This document shows, in pieces, positions 39,163-50,681 of a stretch of DNA of 64,000 bases. This DNA is from Paracoccus sp. S3-43 (GTDB lineage Bacteria; Pseudomonadota; Alphaproteobacteria; Rhodobacterales; Rhodobacteraceae): the NCBI RefSeq assembly GCF_029027965.1, contig NZ_CP119082.1, positions 2,274,001 to 2,338,000 of the forward strand. Direction: 5' to 3'. Within the stretch, counting starts at the first letter, position 1; the number at the start of each line of letters is the position of its first letter. The position numbers and the translations under genes were made by a program. The notes beneath the pieces were generated by a model. It searched no databases, was not told the origin of the DNA, and worked only from the letters and a program-made list of their open reading frames with translations.

Positions 39163-39530
39163 GGACAAGGCCCCTGCCAGCCGGGCCGAATGCGTCGGCG
39201 TTCATTCCAATTCCTCCTGCGCAGGTCCATCGCAGGACCACGCCCCGTCCAAAATCCATACACGAAAGGACAAGGATCGGGAATGCATTTTTTTGCAGAC
39301 ACCGAAATTATTTTCAGTTAAGGTGTAATGAAGGCGAGGGCGCCCTGAGGAGGCGCCGCTGCCCGGCCTGCCCGTCGCGGTCCCAGGATCGCAGGCAGCG
39401 CCGCAGGGAAAGCAGGGGGGGGGAATCGCATATGCAGCACTGGATCCGTGAATGCCCGGCGGCGGGGCGGGTTCCGCGCGGTCCCGGTTCCGCGCCCGCT
39501 GATCCGCATCTTTGGCCGAAGGGATCATCC
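39163..39530. promoter_or_regulatory. Divergent control region between eryA and the ABC importer
   Basis: 368 bases without a supported gene. The AT-rich centre holds TGCA-TTTTTT-TGCA (39284-39297) and GAAA-TTAT-TTTC (39304-39315), both dyads that could be sites for the EryD-like SorC regulator. TGTAAT (39324-39329) is a possible -10 for the importer genes, without a matching -35. The remaining stretch towards 39530 is GC rich and shows nothing specific. Confidence 0.5.
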
Positions 39531-40190
39531 ATGACGCAGACCATCACCACCCCCGGGCCCAAGGCCCCCGCATCCTCGCGGCGCGGCCTGCTGATCGGCG
39601 TGGCGGCCGCCGTTCTGCTGGTCGGCGGCATCGCGCTTGATACCACAGTGGTCCATATCGGATCGGAATCGGACCTGCGCGCGCAGGCCTTTTCCGCCGA
39701 CAGCTATGGGCAGGAACAGTTTCCCCGCATCCAGGCCTTCGTGACCGAAAAGGCGGTGGATGCCGCGACCCTGGCGCCCGAGATTCTGGCCGACAAGGAC
39801 GCGGCGGCGCAGAAATACGGCACGGCGTCGTCCACCGGCGCGATCATGTTCGTGACCCTGACCGGCATCGCGGGCGAGCCGCGATCAGGCGTCTATCCGC
39901 TGGCGGTCGAGGGCGTCCCCGAGGAGATCACGGTCCGCGTCCAGACCGGCCCGGCGATCAACGGCACCGACCTGCGCGACGCGCCGGGCGACATCGCCTT
40001 CGGCGATTTCAAGAACCAGATCGAATATCAGGACGCCGGGTCCGGCATCAACCGCGCCATGAAGGCCGCCGTGCTGGACGGAATCGACACGGCGGCCCTG
40101 ACCGGCAGGACCGTGACCGTCACCGGCGCGTTCCGCCTGATCAATCCCAAGAACTGGATGATCACCCCGGTGGAGCTTTCGGTCCAATGA
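39531..40190 (+). CDS. DUF2291-family periplasmic protein of the sugar importer
   Basis: 219 residues with one N-terminal membrane segment (GLLIGVAAAVLLVGGIAL) and a periplasmic beta-rich domain. The phrases AEQYGTASS-like AQKYGTASSTGAIMFVTLTG, then ADPRSGVYPLAV-type sequence, match DUF2291. Members are almost always beside sugar ABC importers of this type, but their role is unknown. ATG at 39531; the stop overlaps the ATPase gene by ATGA. Confidence 0.82.
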   Translation: MTQTITTPGPKAPASSRRGLLIGVAAAVLLVGGIALDTTVVHIGSESDLRAQAFSADSYGQEQFPRIQAFVTEKAVDAATLAPEILADKDAAAQKYGTASSTGAIMFVTLTGIAGEPRSGVYPLAVEGVPEEITVRVQTGPAINGTDLRDAPGDIAFGDFKNQIEYQDAGSGINRAMKAAVLDGIDTAALTGRTVTVTGAFRLINPKNWMITPVELSVQ

Positions 40191-41719
40191 GCGCGCAGAC
40201 CCAAGGCGCCCCCGACGCGCGACAGGTCGTGCTGGCCGCCCGCAACGTCGCCAAGTCCTATGGCAATGTCCACGCGCTGAAGGGCGTGAACTTCGACATC
40301 CATCGCGGCCAGGTGACGACGCTGTTCGGCGAAAACGGTGCGGGCAAGTCGACGCTGATGAAGATCTTGTCGGGCGTGATCCGGCCCACCACCGGCCAGA
40401 TCATCCTGGACGGCCAGCCGGTCAGCTTCGCCAATGCCAACGAGGCGCGCGACCGGGGGATCTCGATCATCCATCAGGAACTGTCCCTGGCACCGAACCT
40501 GTCGGTGCGCGACAACATCTTCATGGGCCGCGAGATCCGTGGCCCGATGGGCGTCGATTTCGCCGAGGAGGAGCGCCAGACTCGCCGGTTGATGGAGGAG
40601 CTGGAGGAGGAGATCGACCCCCTGACTCCGGTCGAGGAACTGCGCTTGGGCCAGCAGCAGATCGTGGAGATCGCCCGCGCCCTGTCGGTGGACAGCCGCA
40701 TCCTGATCATGGACGAACCCACAAGCGCGCTGTCGGCCAGCGAGGTCGAGGTGCTGTTCAAGGTCATCCGTGACCTGACCGCCAAGGGGGTCAGCATCGT
40801 CTATATCTCGCATCACCTTGAGGAGGCGCTGACCATCACCGACCACGCGGTGGTGCTGCGCGACGGCACGATGACCGCCTATGCGCCGCGCGATCAGATC
40901 GACCTGGACTGGATCGTGCGCAACATGGTGGGCGAGAACTATGACCTGGGCAGCCCGCCCGACAGCGACAAGCAGGGCATCGCCCTGTCGATCCGCAATC
41001 TGTCGGTGCCCGACGCGACCGGCAAGGATCTGGTGCGCGACCTGTCGCTGGACCTGCGCGCGGGCGAGATCGTCTGCATCTATGGCCTGATGGGCGCGGG
41101 GCGCACGGAACTGCTGGAGACCTGCGCCGGACGGCTGCGCGCCAGCGCCGGAGAGATCGTGCTGGAAGGCCAGGAGATCAGCCACCTGTCCATCGCCGAA
41201 CGCATCGCGCGCGGCCTGGCGCTCGTCCCCGAGGACCGGCAGCGCGACGGCCTGGTCCAGACGATGAGCGTCGGCCAGAACCTGTCGCTGGCATCCATCC
41301 GCGATTTCACGCGCGGGCTGTTCACCAGCACGCGGGCGGAACGCAAGCTGATCCAGGACAGCATCCGCAGCGTCACCGTCAAGACGGCGGGAGGGGCTGC
41401 GCCCATCGGGTCGCTGTCGGGGGGCAACCAGCAGAAGGTGGTGATCGGCAAGATGCTGGCCACGAAACCCCGCGTGATCCTGCTGGACGAACCCTCGCGC
41501 GGCATCGACATCGGCGCCAAGGCCGAGGTCTTCCGCCTGCTGGCCGAGGGCGCCCGCCAGGGGCTTGCGGTGATCTATTCCACCTCCGAGGTCGGCGAAT
41601 GCCTGTCCGTCGCCCATCGGATCGTGGTCATGCACAAGGGCCGGATCTCGGCCGAATTCGATTCCACCGTCACCAAGGAAAAGATCATGGCCGCCTCGGG
41701 CGAGTCCGTGGCTGCCTGA
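40187..41719 (+). CDS. eryE: Sugar ABC transporter ATP-binding protein, EryE-like
   Basis: 510 residues with two ATPase domains, as in RbsA/XylG. The first has FGENGAGKSTLMKIL and LRLGQQQIVEIARAL, with Walker B RILIMDEPTSALS; the second has a degenerate Walker A (YGLMGAGRTELLE) but a normal signature LSGGNQQKVVIGKML and ILLDEPSRGIDIG. It powers uptake of the polyol. Coupled to the DUF2291 gene. Confidence 0.92.
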   Translation: MSAQTQGAPDARQVVLAARNVAKSYGNVHALKGVNFDIHRGQVTTLFGENGAGKSTLMKILSGVIRPTTGQIILDGQPVSFANANEARDRGISIIHQELSLAPNLSVRDNIFMGREIRGPMGVDFAEEERQTRRLMEELEEEIDPLTPVEELRLGQQQIVEIARALSVDSRILIMDEPTSALSASEVEVLFKVIRDLTAKGVSIVYISHHLEEALTITDHAVVLRDGTMTAYAPRDQIDLDWIVRNMVGENYDLGSPPDSDKQGIALSIRNLSVPDATGKDLVRDLSLDLRAGEIVCIYGLMGAGRTELLETCAGRLRASAGEIVLEGQEISHLSIAERIARGLALVPEDRQRDGLVQTMSVGQNLSLASIRDFTRGLFTSTRAERKLIQDSIRSVTVKTAGGAAPIGSLSGGNQQKVVIGKMLATKPRVILLDEPSRGIDIGAKAEVFRLLAEGARQGLAVIYSTSEVGECLSVAHRIVVMHKGRISAEFDSTVTKEKIMAASGESVAA

Positions 41720-41740
41720 CGGATCGAGGGGAGGAAACCA

Positions 41741-42775
41741 ATGTCTGCCACCACGACCACTGCGCCCAAGTCCGGCGGCTTCAGCCTGGGCCGCCTGCTG
41801 CTGGAGGGCCGCGCCTTCTTCGCGCTGATCGCCATCATCGCGGTCTTTTCGATCCTGTCGCCCAACTATTTCACGCTGTCGAACTTCCTGATCATGTCGT
41901 CGCAGGTAGCGATCTATGGCATCCTGTCCATCGGGATGCTGCTGGTGATCCTGAACGGCGGCATCGACCTGTCGGTGGGGTCCATCCTGGCGCTGTGCGG
42001 CGTCGTGGCGGGGGCGATGATGCAGGGCGTCACGCTGGACTGGGCGGGGGTGATCCTCTATCCGCCGGTCTGGGCGGTGGTGGTGCTGACCATCGCCGTG
42101 GGCGCCCTGGTTGGGGCGCTGAACGGGGTGCTGATCGCCGTCTTCAAGGTGCCGCCCTTCGTCGCCACGCTGGGGGTGATGTATGTGGCGCGCGGGGTCG
42201 CGCTGCTGATGACCAACGGGCTGACCTACAACAACCTGCGCGGGTCCGAGGCCCTGGGCAATACCGGCTTCAACTGGCTGGGCTTCAACCGGCTGTGGGG
42301 TGTGCCGATCAGCGTGATCGTGCTGGCGGTGGTGGCGATCCTGGCCGGGCTGATGCTGTCGCGGTCGGCCTTCGGGCGGTGGCTTTACGCCTCGGGCGGG
42401 AACGAGCGCGCGGCGGAACTGTCGGGCGTGCCGGTGCGGCTGGTCAAGATCACCGTCTATACCGTCTCGGGCGCGCTGGCGGCGGTGGCGGGGCTGGTGC
42501 TGGCCTCGCAACTGACCTCGGCCGGGCCGACGGCGGGGACCACCTATGAGCTGACCGCCATCGCGGCGGTGGTGATCGGCGGCGCGGCCCTGACCGGCGG
42601 GCGCGGCGGGGTGCGCGGCACCATGCTGGGCGCCTTCGTGATCGGCTTTCTGTCGGCGGGCCTGGTGATCATCGGGGTGTCGTCATACTGGCAGACGGTG
42701 TTCACCGGCGCGGTGATCGTGCTGGCGGTGCTGATGAATTCGATCCAATACGGGCGCGGCACCCGCAAGGGCTGA
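41741..42775 (+). CDS. eryF: Sugar ABC transporter permease, EryF-like
   Basis: 344 residues with about ten hydrophobic segments of the RbsC/XylH family, starting FFALIAIIAVFSILSPNYF. The conserved LLVILNGGIDLSVGSILAL and the family loop YASGGNERAAELSGVPVR are present. Ribosome site GAGGGGAGGAAA lies before the ATG. Presumably dimeric in the membrane with the EryE-like ATPase. Confidence 0.92.
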   Translation: MSATTTTAPKSGGFSLGRLLLEGRAFFALIAIIAVFSILSPNYFTLSNFLIMSSQVAIYGILSIGMLLVILNGGIDLSVGSILALCGVVAGAMMQGVTLDWAGVILYPPVWAVVVLTIAVGALVGALNGVLIAVFKVPPFVATLGVMYVARGVALLMTNGLTYNNLRGSEALGNTGFNWLGFNRLWGVPISVIVLAVVAILAGLMLSRSAFGRWLYASGGNERAAELSGVPVRLVKITVYTVSGALAAVAGLVLASQLTSAGPTAGTTYELTAIAAVVIGGAALTGGRGGVRGTMLGAFVIGFLSAGLVIIGVSSYWQTVFTGAVIVLAVLMNSIQYGRGTRKG

Positions 42776-42864
42776 CGCGCCGGACCTTCCCCGTCCGGGC
42801 CACAGGGGGTCCGGGCGGAAAGCCTGCCCGACCGGCAGTGAAACAACCTCAAGGGAGTGACCAC

Positions 42865-43812
42865 ATGTTCAAACTGACGCGCCGCGCGCTGCTTGCCGCC
42901 GCCGCCTCGCTGCCGCTGATGGCCGCCGCGGCCCAGGCCGAGGGGCTGATCACCATCATCGTCAACGACCCCGCGAACCCCTATTGGTTCGCCGAGGGCG
43001 AGGTCGCCCGGAAGACTGCCGAGGATCTGGGCTATACCGCCAATGTCGCGGCCCATCGCGGCGACACCAATACCGAAAGCACCCTGGTCGATACCGCGAT
43101 CACCAACAAGTCGGTGGCGCTGATCCTGGATCCGGCCAATGCCGACGGATCGGTCGGCGCGGTGCAGAAGGCCGTCGATGCGGGCATCCCGGTCATCCTG
43201 ATCAACGCCGAGATCAACCAGGAGGGCCTGGCCAAGGCGCAGCTGGTGTCGAACAATGCCCAGGGCGCGGCCCTTGGCGCGCAGGCCTGGGTCGAGGCCG
43301 TGGGCGATACCGGCAACTATGTCGAACTGTTCGGCGCCCCGTCGGACAACAACGCCCAGACCCGGTCGAACGGGTTCGAGACGGTGCTGAGCCAGTATCC
43401 CGACCTGGTGAAGGCCGGGCAAGAGGTCGCCAACTGGGATCGCACACAGGGCTATCAGAAGATGCAGTCGCTGCTGCAAGCCAATCCCGACATCATCGGC
43501 GTGATCTCGGGCAATGATGAAATGGCGCTCGGCGCGATCGCGGCGCTGAAAGAGGCGGGCAAGCTGGACCAGGTGAAGGTCGGCGGCTTCGACGGAACCC
43601 CCGACGCGGTGGCGGCGGTGAAGGCCGGAGAGATGCAGTATACCGTGCTGCAACCCGTCGCGGTCTTTGCCGAGGAAGCCGTGCGCCAGGCCGACAACGT
43701 CATCAAGAACGGCTCGACCGGTGTCGAGACCGAAAAGCAACTGTTCGACTGCATCCTGGTCAATGCCGACAACGTGGACCAGATGACCGAACCGTTCACG
43801 CTGTCGCAGTAA
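42865..43812 (+). CDS. eryG: Sugar ABC transporter substrate-binding protein, EryG-like
   Basis: 315 residues. A Sec signal (KLTRRALLAAAASLPLMAAAAQA) precedes a periplasmic-binding fold of the ribose-binding (LacI-like) type: IIVNDPANPYWFAEGE, KSVALILDPANADGS, GVISGNDEMALGAIAALKEAG. The ligand is inferred from neighbours to be erythritol or another polyol. The start at 42865 follows AAGGGAG. A terminator follows the stop by 17 bases. Confidence 0.92.
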   Translation: MFKLTRRALLAAAASLPLMAAAAQAEGLITIIVNDPANPYWFAEGEVARKTAEDLGYTANVAAHRGDTNTESTLVDTAITNKSVALILDPANADGSVGAVQKAVDAGIPVILINAEINQEGLAKAQLVSNNAQGAALGAQAWVEAVGDTGNYVELFGAPSDNNAQTRSNGFETVLSQYPDLVKAGQEVANWDRTQGYQKMQSLLQANPDIIGVISGNDEMALGAIAALKEAGKLDQVKVGGFDGTPDAVAAVKAGEMQYTVLQPVAVFAEEAVRQADNVIKNGSTGVETEKQLFDCILVNADNVDQMTEPFTLSQ

Positions 43813-43828
43813 GGATCAAGGAAGACCG

Positions 43829-43861
43829 AAGCCGGGGCGATGTCCCCGGCTTTCGCTTTTT
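43829..43861 (+). terminator. Intrinsic terminator of the importer operon
   Basis: The stem AAGCCGGGG / CCCCGGCTT with loop CGATGT, followed by TCGCTTTTT. Confidence 0.82.
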
Positions 43862-43959
43862 CAACGGTTTGCCGGACCGATTGCCCATAGGCGCAAGCCG
43901 CAGGGCAAGAGGGGTGCGCCAAACCGACCTCCGCAATCCGGCATAGCCGTCGCGCCCAG

Positions 43960-45601
<1,642 letters not shown>

Positions 45602-45602
45602 A

Positions 45603-45692
45603 GCCGGGGGCGCTTCGCCCTGTCGCCGGCTGGTTCTCGAACCAGTGGCGCACCAACCGGCGACCCCCCGAGGATATTTGGACCAAGGCAAA
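45603..45692 (+). repeat. Intergenic repeat copy 3 (GATATTT core, long hairpin)
   Basis: An outer stem GTCGCCGG/CCGGCGAC (45622-45629 with 45657-45664) encloses CTGGTTC/GAACCAG and GTGGCGCACC, then CCCCCCGAGGATATTTGG and ACCAAGGCAAAG. It fills the gap between the convergent Lrp regulator and gshB genes. Copy 4 shares the GTGGCGCACC loop and the ACCAAGGCAAAG-type tail. Confidence 0.65.
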
Positions 45693-45694
45693 GA

Positions 45695-46642
45695 TCAGGC
45701 GGCAGCCACCCGCCCCTCGATCGCCACCCAGATCGCCTCGGCCGCGTTGATCCCGTCGAACCGCTCAAGCTCCTGAATCCCCGTGGGCGAGGTCACGTTG
45801 ATCTCGGTCAGCCAGCCGTCGATCACGTCGATGCCGGTGAAGATCAGGCCCTTTTCGCGCAAGACCGGGCCGATCCGCTTGCAGATCTCGTATTCGCGGG
45901 GGGTCAGGCCGATCTTTTCGGCGCGGCCGCCGACATGCATGTTCGACCGCGCCTCGCCCAGTTGCGGGACGCGGTTGATCGCGCCCACGGGCTCGCCGTC
46001 GACCAGGATGATGCGCTTGTCGCCTTGGCTGACGGCGTGGATGTATTTCTGCGCGATCATCGGCTCGCGGCTGATCCCCGAGAACAGTTCCAGCAGCGCC
46101 GAGAGGTTGCGGTCCTCGGGGTCGAGGTGGAACACCCCTGCCCCGCCATTGCCGTAAAGGGGCTTGACGATGATGTCGCCGTGGCGTTCGCGGAAGGCGC
46201 GGATCGCGGCGGGGTCGCGGGCGATCATGGTGGGCGGCGTCAGGTCGGGGAAATCCAGCACCATCAGCTTTTCGGGGCAGTTCCTGACCCAGAACGGATC
46301 GTTGACGACCAGCGTCTTCGGATGCACCCGGTCCAGCAGGTGGGTCGAGGTGACATAGGCCATGTCGAAAGGCGGATCCTGGCGCAGCCAGACCACGTCG
46401 AAGTCGGACAGGTCGACCTCGGCCCAGTCGCCGAAGGTGACGTGGTTGCCCTGCTCGCGCCGCAACGTCACCGGGCGGCCGCGCGCGATCACCCGGCCCT
46501 CGTCATAGCGCAGTTGATCGACCGTATACTGGAACAGCCTGTGGCCGCGCGCCTGGGCCTCCAGCCCGATGCGGAAGGTGCTGTCGGCGGTGATCGAGAC
46601 ATCCTCGACCGGGTCCATTTGCAGGGCGACATACAGGCTCAT
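45695..46642 (-). CDS. gshB: Glutathione synthetase
   Basis: The ATP-grasp enzyme adding Gly to gamma-Glu-Cys. It is 315 residues: the N-terminal [20 protein letters not shown], the [20 protein letters not shown] substrate region, [17 protein letters not shown] in the ATP-grasp domain and the C-terminal [19 protein letters not shown]. The start at 46642 follows AAGGAG. gshA is not in the window. Confidence 0.95.
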   Translation of the reverse strand: MSLYVALQMDPVEDVSITADSTFRIGLEAQARGHRLFQYTVDQLRYDEGRVIARGRPVTLRREQGNHVTFGDWAEVDLSDFDVVWLRQDPPFDMAYVTSTHLLDRVHPKTLVVNDPFWVRNCPEKLMVLDFPDLTPPTMIARDPAAIRAFRERHGDIIVKPLYGNGGAGVFHLDPEDRNLSALLELFSGISREPMIAQKYIHAVSQGDKRIILVDGEPVGAINRVPQLGEARSNMHVGGRAEKIGLTPREYEICKRIGPVLREKGLIFTGIDVIDGWLTEINVTSPTGIQELERFDGINAAEAIWVAIEGRVAAA

Positions 46643-46758
46643 GCGGTTCTCCTTGCGGGGGCTGGGATGCTTGTGGCGCGGCGCGGGGCGGGATGCAAGC
46701 GTTGCGCCGGGCGCGGCGGCGGCGTAGGGGCGGGGAAACCGCAGCGAAAGGACGGGCG

Positions 46759-47055
46759 ATGGCCGACGAGGATTATGTCTATGACGAGGCGACCGGCGAA
46801 TGGCGACCGGCATCCGAAATCGCCGCCGAGGCGGCGGCGGGGGCCGTGGTGCGCGACGCGGCGGGCAATGTGCTGACCGATGGCGACCAGGTGGTGCTGG
46901 TCAAGGATCTGAAGGTCAAGGGCGCGGGCCAGACGCTGAAGCAGGGCACCGTGATCCGGTCGATCCGGCTGACCGACAATCCCGAGGAAATCGACTGCCG
47001 CCACGACACGATCAAGGGCCTGGTGCTGCGGACCGAGTTCGTGCGCAAACGCTGA
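46759..47055 (+). CDS. PhnA/YjdM-domain protein without zinc ribbon
   Basis: 98 residues. The C-terminal PhnA domain is clear: [33 protein letters not shown] and [20 protein letters not shown]. Full-length YjdM begins with a zinc ribbon containing CPxC; here that part is replaced by a short acidic, Ala-rich segment ([20 protein letters not shown]) with no Cys pair. The role in phosphonate use is doubtful; the family's real function is unknown. ATG at 46759. Confidence 0.8.
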   Translation: MADEDYVYDEATGEWRPASEIAAEAAAGAVVRDAAGNVLTDGDQVVLVKDLKVKGAGQTLKQGTVIRSIRLTDNPEEIDCRHDTIKGLVLRTEFVRKR

Positions 47056-47076
47056 GTCTGGGCGCGCGGCTTGGAC

Positions 47077-47104
47077 TTGCACCGCCTTCCCGGCGGGTGA
47101 TAGA
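47077..47104 (+). promoter_or_regulatory. Possible fabA promoter
   Basis: TTGCAC (47077-47082), a 16-base spacer and GATAGA (47099-47104), about 50 bases before the fabA ATG. Confidence 0.4.
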
Positions 47105-47160
47105 CGGAACGTCAACTTGGACAGGCCCGGCCGCGTGCCGACACGAAAGGCAAGACCCGC

Positions 47161-47670
47161 ATGGCGATGGAGAAAACCAGCTTCGACAAGGGCGACCTTC
47201 TGGCCTGCGCGCGCGGAGAACTGTTCGGCCCCGGCAATGCGCAACTGCCCGAGCCGCCCATGCTGATGATGGACCGCATCACCGACATTTCCGAGGATCG
47301 CGGCGAACATGGCAAGGGCCATGTGGTCGCGGAATTCGACATCGCCCCCGACCTGTGGTTCTTCGCCTGCCATTTCCCCGGCAATCCGATCATGCCGGGC
47401 TGCCTGGGCCTGGACGGGCTGTGGCAGCTGACCGGATTCAACCTGGGCTGGCGCGGCTGGCAGGGGCGCGGCTATGCCCTGGGCGTGGGCGAGGTCAAGC
47501 TGACCGGCATGGTCCGCCCCGACCGCAAGCTGCTGCGCTATCACGTGGATTTCACGAAGGCCGTGCAGACACGGCGCCTGACCATGGGTGTGGCCGATGG
47601 CCGCGTCGAGGCGGATGGAGAGACCATCTATCAGGTCAGGGACATGAAGGTCGCGCTGTCATCCAGTTGA
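47161..47670 (+). CDS. fabA: 3-hydroxydecanoyl-ACP dehydratase/isomerase
   Basis: Dehydrates beta-hydroxyacyl-ACP and isomerises the C10 product to cis-3, the branch point of anaerobic unsaturated fatty acid synthesis. It is 169 residues; the hot-dog active site His is in [20 protein letters not shown], followed by the helix Asp. [10 protein letters not shown] is typical of the family. It leads a fabA-fabB-fabI operon. Confidence 0.96.
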   Translation: MAMEKTSFDKGDLLACARGELFGPGNAQLPEPPMLMMDRITDISEDRGEHGKGHVVAEFDIAPDLWFFACHFPGNPIMPGCLGLDGLWQLTGFNLGWRGWQGRGYALGVGEVKLTGMVRPDRKLLRYHVDFTKAVQTRRLTMGVADGRVEADGETIYQVRDMKVALSSS

Positions 47671-47703
47671 TGGCGGTCATCTAACCAGAAGGAGGAAGGC
47701 CCC

Positions 47704-48933
47704 ATGCGACGCGTCGTCATCACCGGCCTTGGCATCGTCTCGCCCATCGGCAACAACGCCAAGGAAGTGACCGAGAGCCTGAAACAGGGCCGTTCGGGCA
47801 TCGTCTTTGCCCCCGACTATGCCGAACACGGATTCCGCAGCCAGGTCCACGGGATGCCGCAGATCGTGCTGGAGGATCATATCGACAAGCGCAACCTGCG
47901 CTTCATGGGTCCGGGCGCGGCCTATAACTTCATCGCCATGGAACAGGCGATCAAGGATTCGGGGCTTGAGGAAGGCGACGTGTCGAACCCGCGCACCGGC
48001 CTGATCATGGGATCGGGGGGGCCGTCGACCAGCAACTTCTTCGAGGCCCACCAGACCGTCATCCAGAAGGGCAGCCCCAAGCGGATGGGGCCGTTCATGG
48101 TGACGCGCTGCATGTCCTCGACCAATTCGGCCTGCCTGGCGACGCCCTTCAAGATCAAGGGCGTGAACTATTCCATCACCTCGGCCTGTTCGACCTCGGC
48201 GCATTGCATCGGCAACGGGGTGGAGCAGATCCAGATGGGCAAGCAGGACATCGTCTTTGCCGGCGGGGGCGAGGAACTGGACTGGACGCTGTCCTGCCTG
48301 TTCGACGCGATGGGCGCCATGTCGTCGAAATACAACGACACGCCGCAGACGGCGTCCCGCCCCTATGACGCGACGCGCGACGGTTTCGTCATCGCGGGCG
48401 GCGGCGGCGTCGTGGTGCTGGAAGAGCTGGAACACGCCCTGGCGCGCGGCGCGAAAATCTATGCCGAAGTGACCGGCTATGGCGCGACCAGCGACGGCTA
48501 TGACATGGTGGCGCCGTCCGGCGAGGGCGGCGAGCGGTCGATGCGGCTGGCGCTCGCCACCCTGCCCGAGGGGCGCAAGGTCAGCTATATCAACGCGCAT
48601 GGCACCTCGACCCCGGTGGGCGATATCGGCGAGGTCAAGGCGATCCGCCGCATCTGGGGCGAGGGCAACACGCCGCCGATCAGTTCCACCAAGTCGCTGA
48701 CCGGGCATTCGCTGGGCGCGACCGGCGTGCACGAGGCGATCTATAGCCTGCTGATGTTGCAAAATGACTTCATTGCAGCATCTGCAAATGTGGCTACTCT
48801 GGATCCAGAGATCCAGCCGGGCGAGATTGCGACAAGCCGGGTGGACGATGCGGGACTGGATTCCGTGCTGTCGAACAGCTTCGGCTTCGGGGGCACCAAC
48901 GCCACCCTGCTGATGTCGCGATACAAAGAATAA
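47704..48933 (+). CDS. fabB: 3-oxoacyl-ACP synthase I
   Basis: Extends the cis-3-decenoyl-ACP made by FabA. It is 409 residues; active-site Cys in [14 protein letters not shown], His in [19 protein letters not shown] and His in [26 protein letters not shown] precedes the ATG. The gene is distinct from the fabF at the left edge of the window. Confidence 0.95.
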   Translation: MRRVVITGLGIVSPIGNNAKEVTESLKQGRSGIVFAPDYAEHGFRSQVHGMPQIVLEDHIDKRNLRFMGPGAAYNFIAMEQAIKDSGLEEGDVSNPRTGLIMGSGGPSTSNFFEAHQTVIQKGSPKRMGPFMVTRCMSSTNSACLATPFKIKGVNYSITSACSTSAHCIGNGVEQIQMGKQDIVFAGGGEELDWTLSCLFDAMGAMSSKYNDTPQTASRPYDATRDGFVIAGGGGVVVLEELEHALARGAKIYAEVTGYGATSDGYDMVAPSGEGGERSMRLALATLPEGRKVSYINAHGTSTPVGDIGEVKAIRRIWGEGNTPPISSTKSLTGHSLGATGVHEAIYSLLMLQNDFIAASANVATLDPEIQPGEIATSRVDDAGLDSVLSNSFGFGGTNATLLMSRYKE

Positions 48934-48948
48934 GAAACGAGGTCATGG

Positions 48949-49737
48949 ATGGGCGATCTTCTGAAGGGCAAGCGCGGGCTTGTGATGGGGGTCGCGAACG
49001 ACCATTCCATTGCCTGGGGCATCGCGAAGGCGGTGGCGGACCAGGGGGCCGAGCTTGCGTTTTCCTATCAGGGCGAGGCGTTCGGCAAGCGCGTGCAGCC
49101 GCTGGCCGCGTCTCTGGGGTCGGATGTCCTGCTGGACGTGGACGTGACCGACGACGCATCGCTGGACGCGGCCTTCGGGGCAATCACCGAACGCTGGGGC
49201 AAGCTGGACTTCGTGATCCACGCCATCGCCTTTTCCAGCAAGAACGAACTGACCGGCCGGTTCATGAATACCAGCCGGGCGAATTTCAAGCACAGCCTTG
49301 AAACCTCGTGCTATTCGCTGATCGAGGTGGCGCGGCGCGCGCATCCGCTGATGGCGGAAGGCGGGTCGCTGATCACCCTGACCTATGGCGGGTCGAACCG
49401 GGTGACGCCCTTCTACAACGTCATGGGCGTGGCCAAGGCGGCGCTGGAATCGACCGTGCGTTACCTGGCGAACGACCTGGGACCGGACGGGATCCGCGTG
49501 AACGCGATCAGCCCCGGCCCGATGAAGACGCTGGCCGGCGCGGCCATCGGCGGGGCGCGCAAGACCTTCCGCCATACCGAGGCAAACGCCCCCCTTCGCC
49601 GGAACGCGACGCTGGAGGCGATCGGCGGCACCGCCGTCTGGCTGCTGTCGGACTGGGGCGCCTGCACGACCGGAGAGGTGGTGCTGGTGGACGGCGGCTA
49701 TCACATTCTGGGAATGCCGCAGAGCGAGAATCTGTGA
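48949..49737 (+). CDS. fabI: Enoyl-ACP reductase (NADH)
   Basis: Last reduction of each elongation round; the target of triclosan-type inhibitors. It is 262 residues of the atypical SDR type: GKRGLVMGVANDHSIAWGIA, DVDVTDDASLDAAF, and the Tyr-X6-Lys pair in PFYNVMGVAKAALES. It starts 15 bases behind fabB and closes the operon. Confidence 0.95.
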   Translation: MGDLLKGKRGLVMGVANDHSIAWGIAKAVADQGAELAFSYQGEAFGKRVQPLAASLGSDVLLDVDVTDDASLDAAFGAITERWGKLDFVIHAIAFSSKNELTGRFMNTSRANFKHSLETSCYSLIEVARRAHPLMAEGGSLITLTYGGSNRVTPFYNVMGVAKAALESTVRYLANDLGPDGIRVNAISPGPMKTLAGAAIGGARKTFRHTEANAPLRRNATLEAIGGTAVWLLSDWGACTTGEVVLVDGGYHILGMPQSENL

Positions 49738-49742
49738 GCAAA

Positions 49743-49830
49743 GCCGGGGGCCAGCCCGTCGCCCGCCGGTTCTGAAACCGGTGGCGCACCGTCCGGCGGC
49801 CCCTGCGGGATATTTCGGCCAAGGCAAAGG
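49743..49830 (+). repeat. Intergenic repeat copy 4 (GATATTT core)
   Basis: GCCGGGGGC, then CCGGTT-N4-AACCGG, GTGGCGCACC and CCGGCGGCCCCTGCGGGATATTTCGG in order, ending in CCAAGGCAAAGG. It resembles copy 3 over about 90 bases and fills the gap between fabI and the hydrolase gene. Confidence 0.6.
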
Positions 49831-49838
49831 GGCGGGCC

Positions 49839-50681
49839 ATGTTCTTCACGGCGAATGACGGGGCGCGGCTGGCCTATTCGGATGAGGGTCGGGGGCTGCC
49901 GGTCCTGTGCCTGTCGGGACTGACGCGGAACATGGGCGATTTCGACTATGTCGCGCCGCATCTTTCGGGCGTGCGGCTGATCCGCATGGATTATCGCGGG
50001 CGCGGGCAGTCGGATTTCACCGGCGCGGCAAGCTATACCGTGCCGCAGGAGGGCCAGGACGCCCTGGCGCTCATGGACCATCTGGGGATCGAGCGGGCGG
50101 CGGTGCTGGGCACGTCGCGCGGCGGGCTGATCGGGCTTCTGCTGGCCGCCCTGGCCCATGACCGGCTGCTGGGGCTGTGCCTGAACGATGTCGGCCCGGT
50201 GATCGAACGGACGGGGCTGGAGCGGATCTTCGATTATGTGGGGCGCAACCCGTCCGCGCGGACGCATCAGGCGCTTGCGGACCGGCTGCCCGCGGCGATG
50301 CCGGGCTTTGCCGATGTCCCCGAGGGCCGCTGGCTGGAGGATGCGCGGCGGCATTACGAGGAAACGCCGGGCGGGCTGCGGATCCGCTATGACCCGGCCC
50401 TGCGCGAGGCCTTCCTGGGGGCCTTCCAGGGCGGGGCGCCGGATCAATGGCCCCTGTGGGACGCCACGGCGGGCCTGCCGGTGGCGCTGATCCGGGGCGC
50501 GAATTCCGACCTGCTGTCCGCCGGGGTCGCGGCCGAGATGGTCCGTCGCCGCCCCGACACGATCTTTGCCGAGGTGCCGGGCCGCGCCCATGTCCCCTGG
50601 CTGGACGAACCGGACTCGCTGGCCGCGTTCGACGCCTGGCTGGACCGCTGCGGACGGCTCAGAAGCGCATTCCGACGCTGA
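49839..50681 (+). CDS. Alpha/beta hydrolase
   Basis: 280 residues. The oxyanion region LPVLCLSGLTRNMGDFDYVA, the nucleophile elbow VLGTSRGGLIGLLLAAL (Ser in GTSRG), the acid candidate in VALIRGANSDLLS and the His in PGRAHVPWLDEP give a full catalytic triad. The substrate is unknown. Its last 23 bases overlap the convergent PAP2 gene. Confidence 0.87.
   Translation: MFFTANDGARLAYSDEGRGLPVLCLSGLTRNMGDFDYVAPHLSGVRLIRMDYRGRGQSDFTGAASYTVPQEGQDALALMDHLGIERAAVLGTSRGGLIGLLLAALAHDRLLGLCLNDVGPVIERTGLERIFDYVGRNPSARTHQALADRLPAAMPGFADVPEGRWLEDARRHYEETPGGLRIRYDPALREAFLGAFQGGAPDQWPLWDATAGLPVALIRGANSDLLSAGVAAEMVRRRPDTIFAEVPGRAHVPWLDEPDSLAAFDAWLDRCGRLRSAFRR

Noticed and set aside
40028..42511. 827-codon minus-strand open frame opposite the ABC importer genes
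   Set aside because: His/Arg/Gln-rich without a domain; opposite well-supported ATPase and permease genes.
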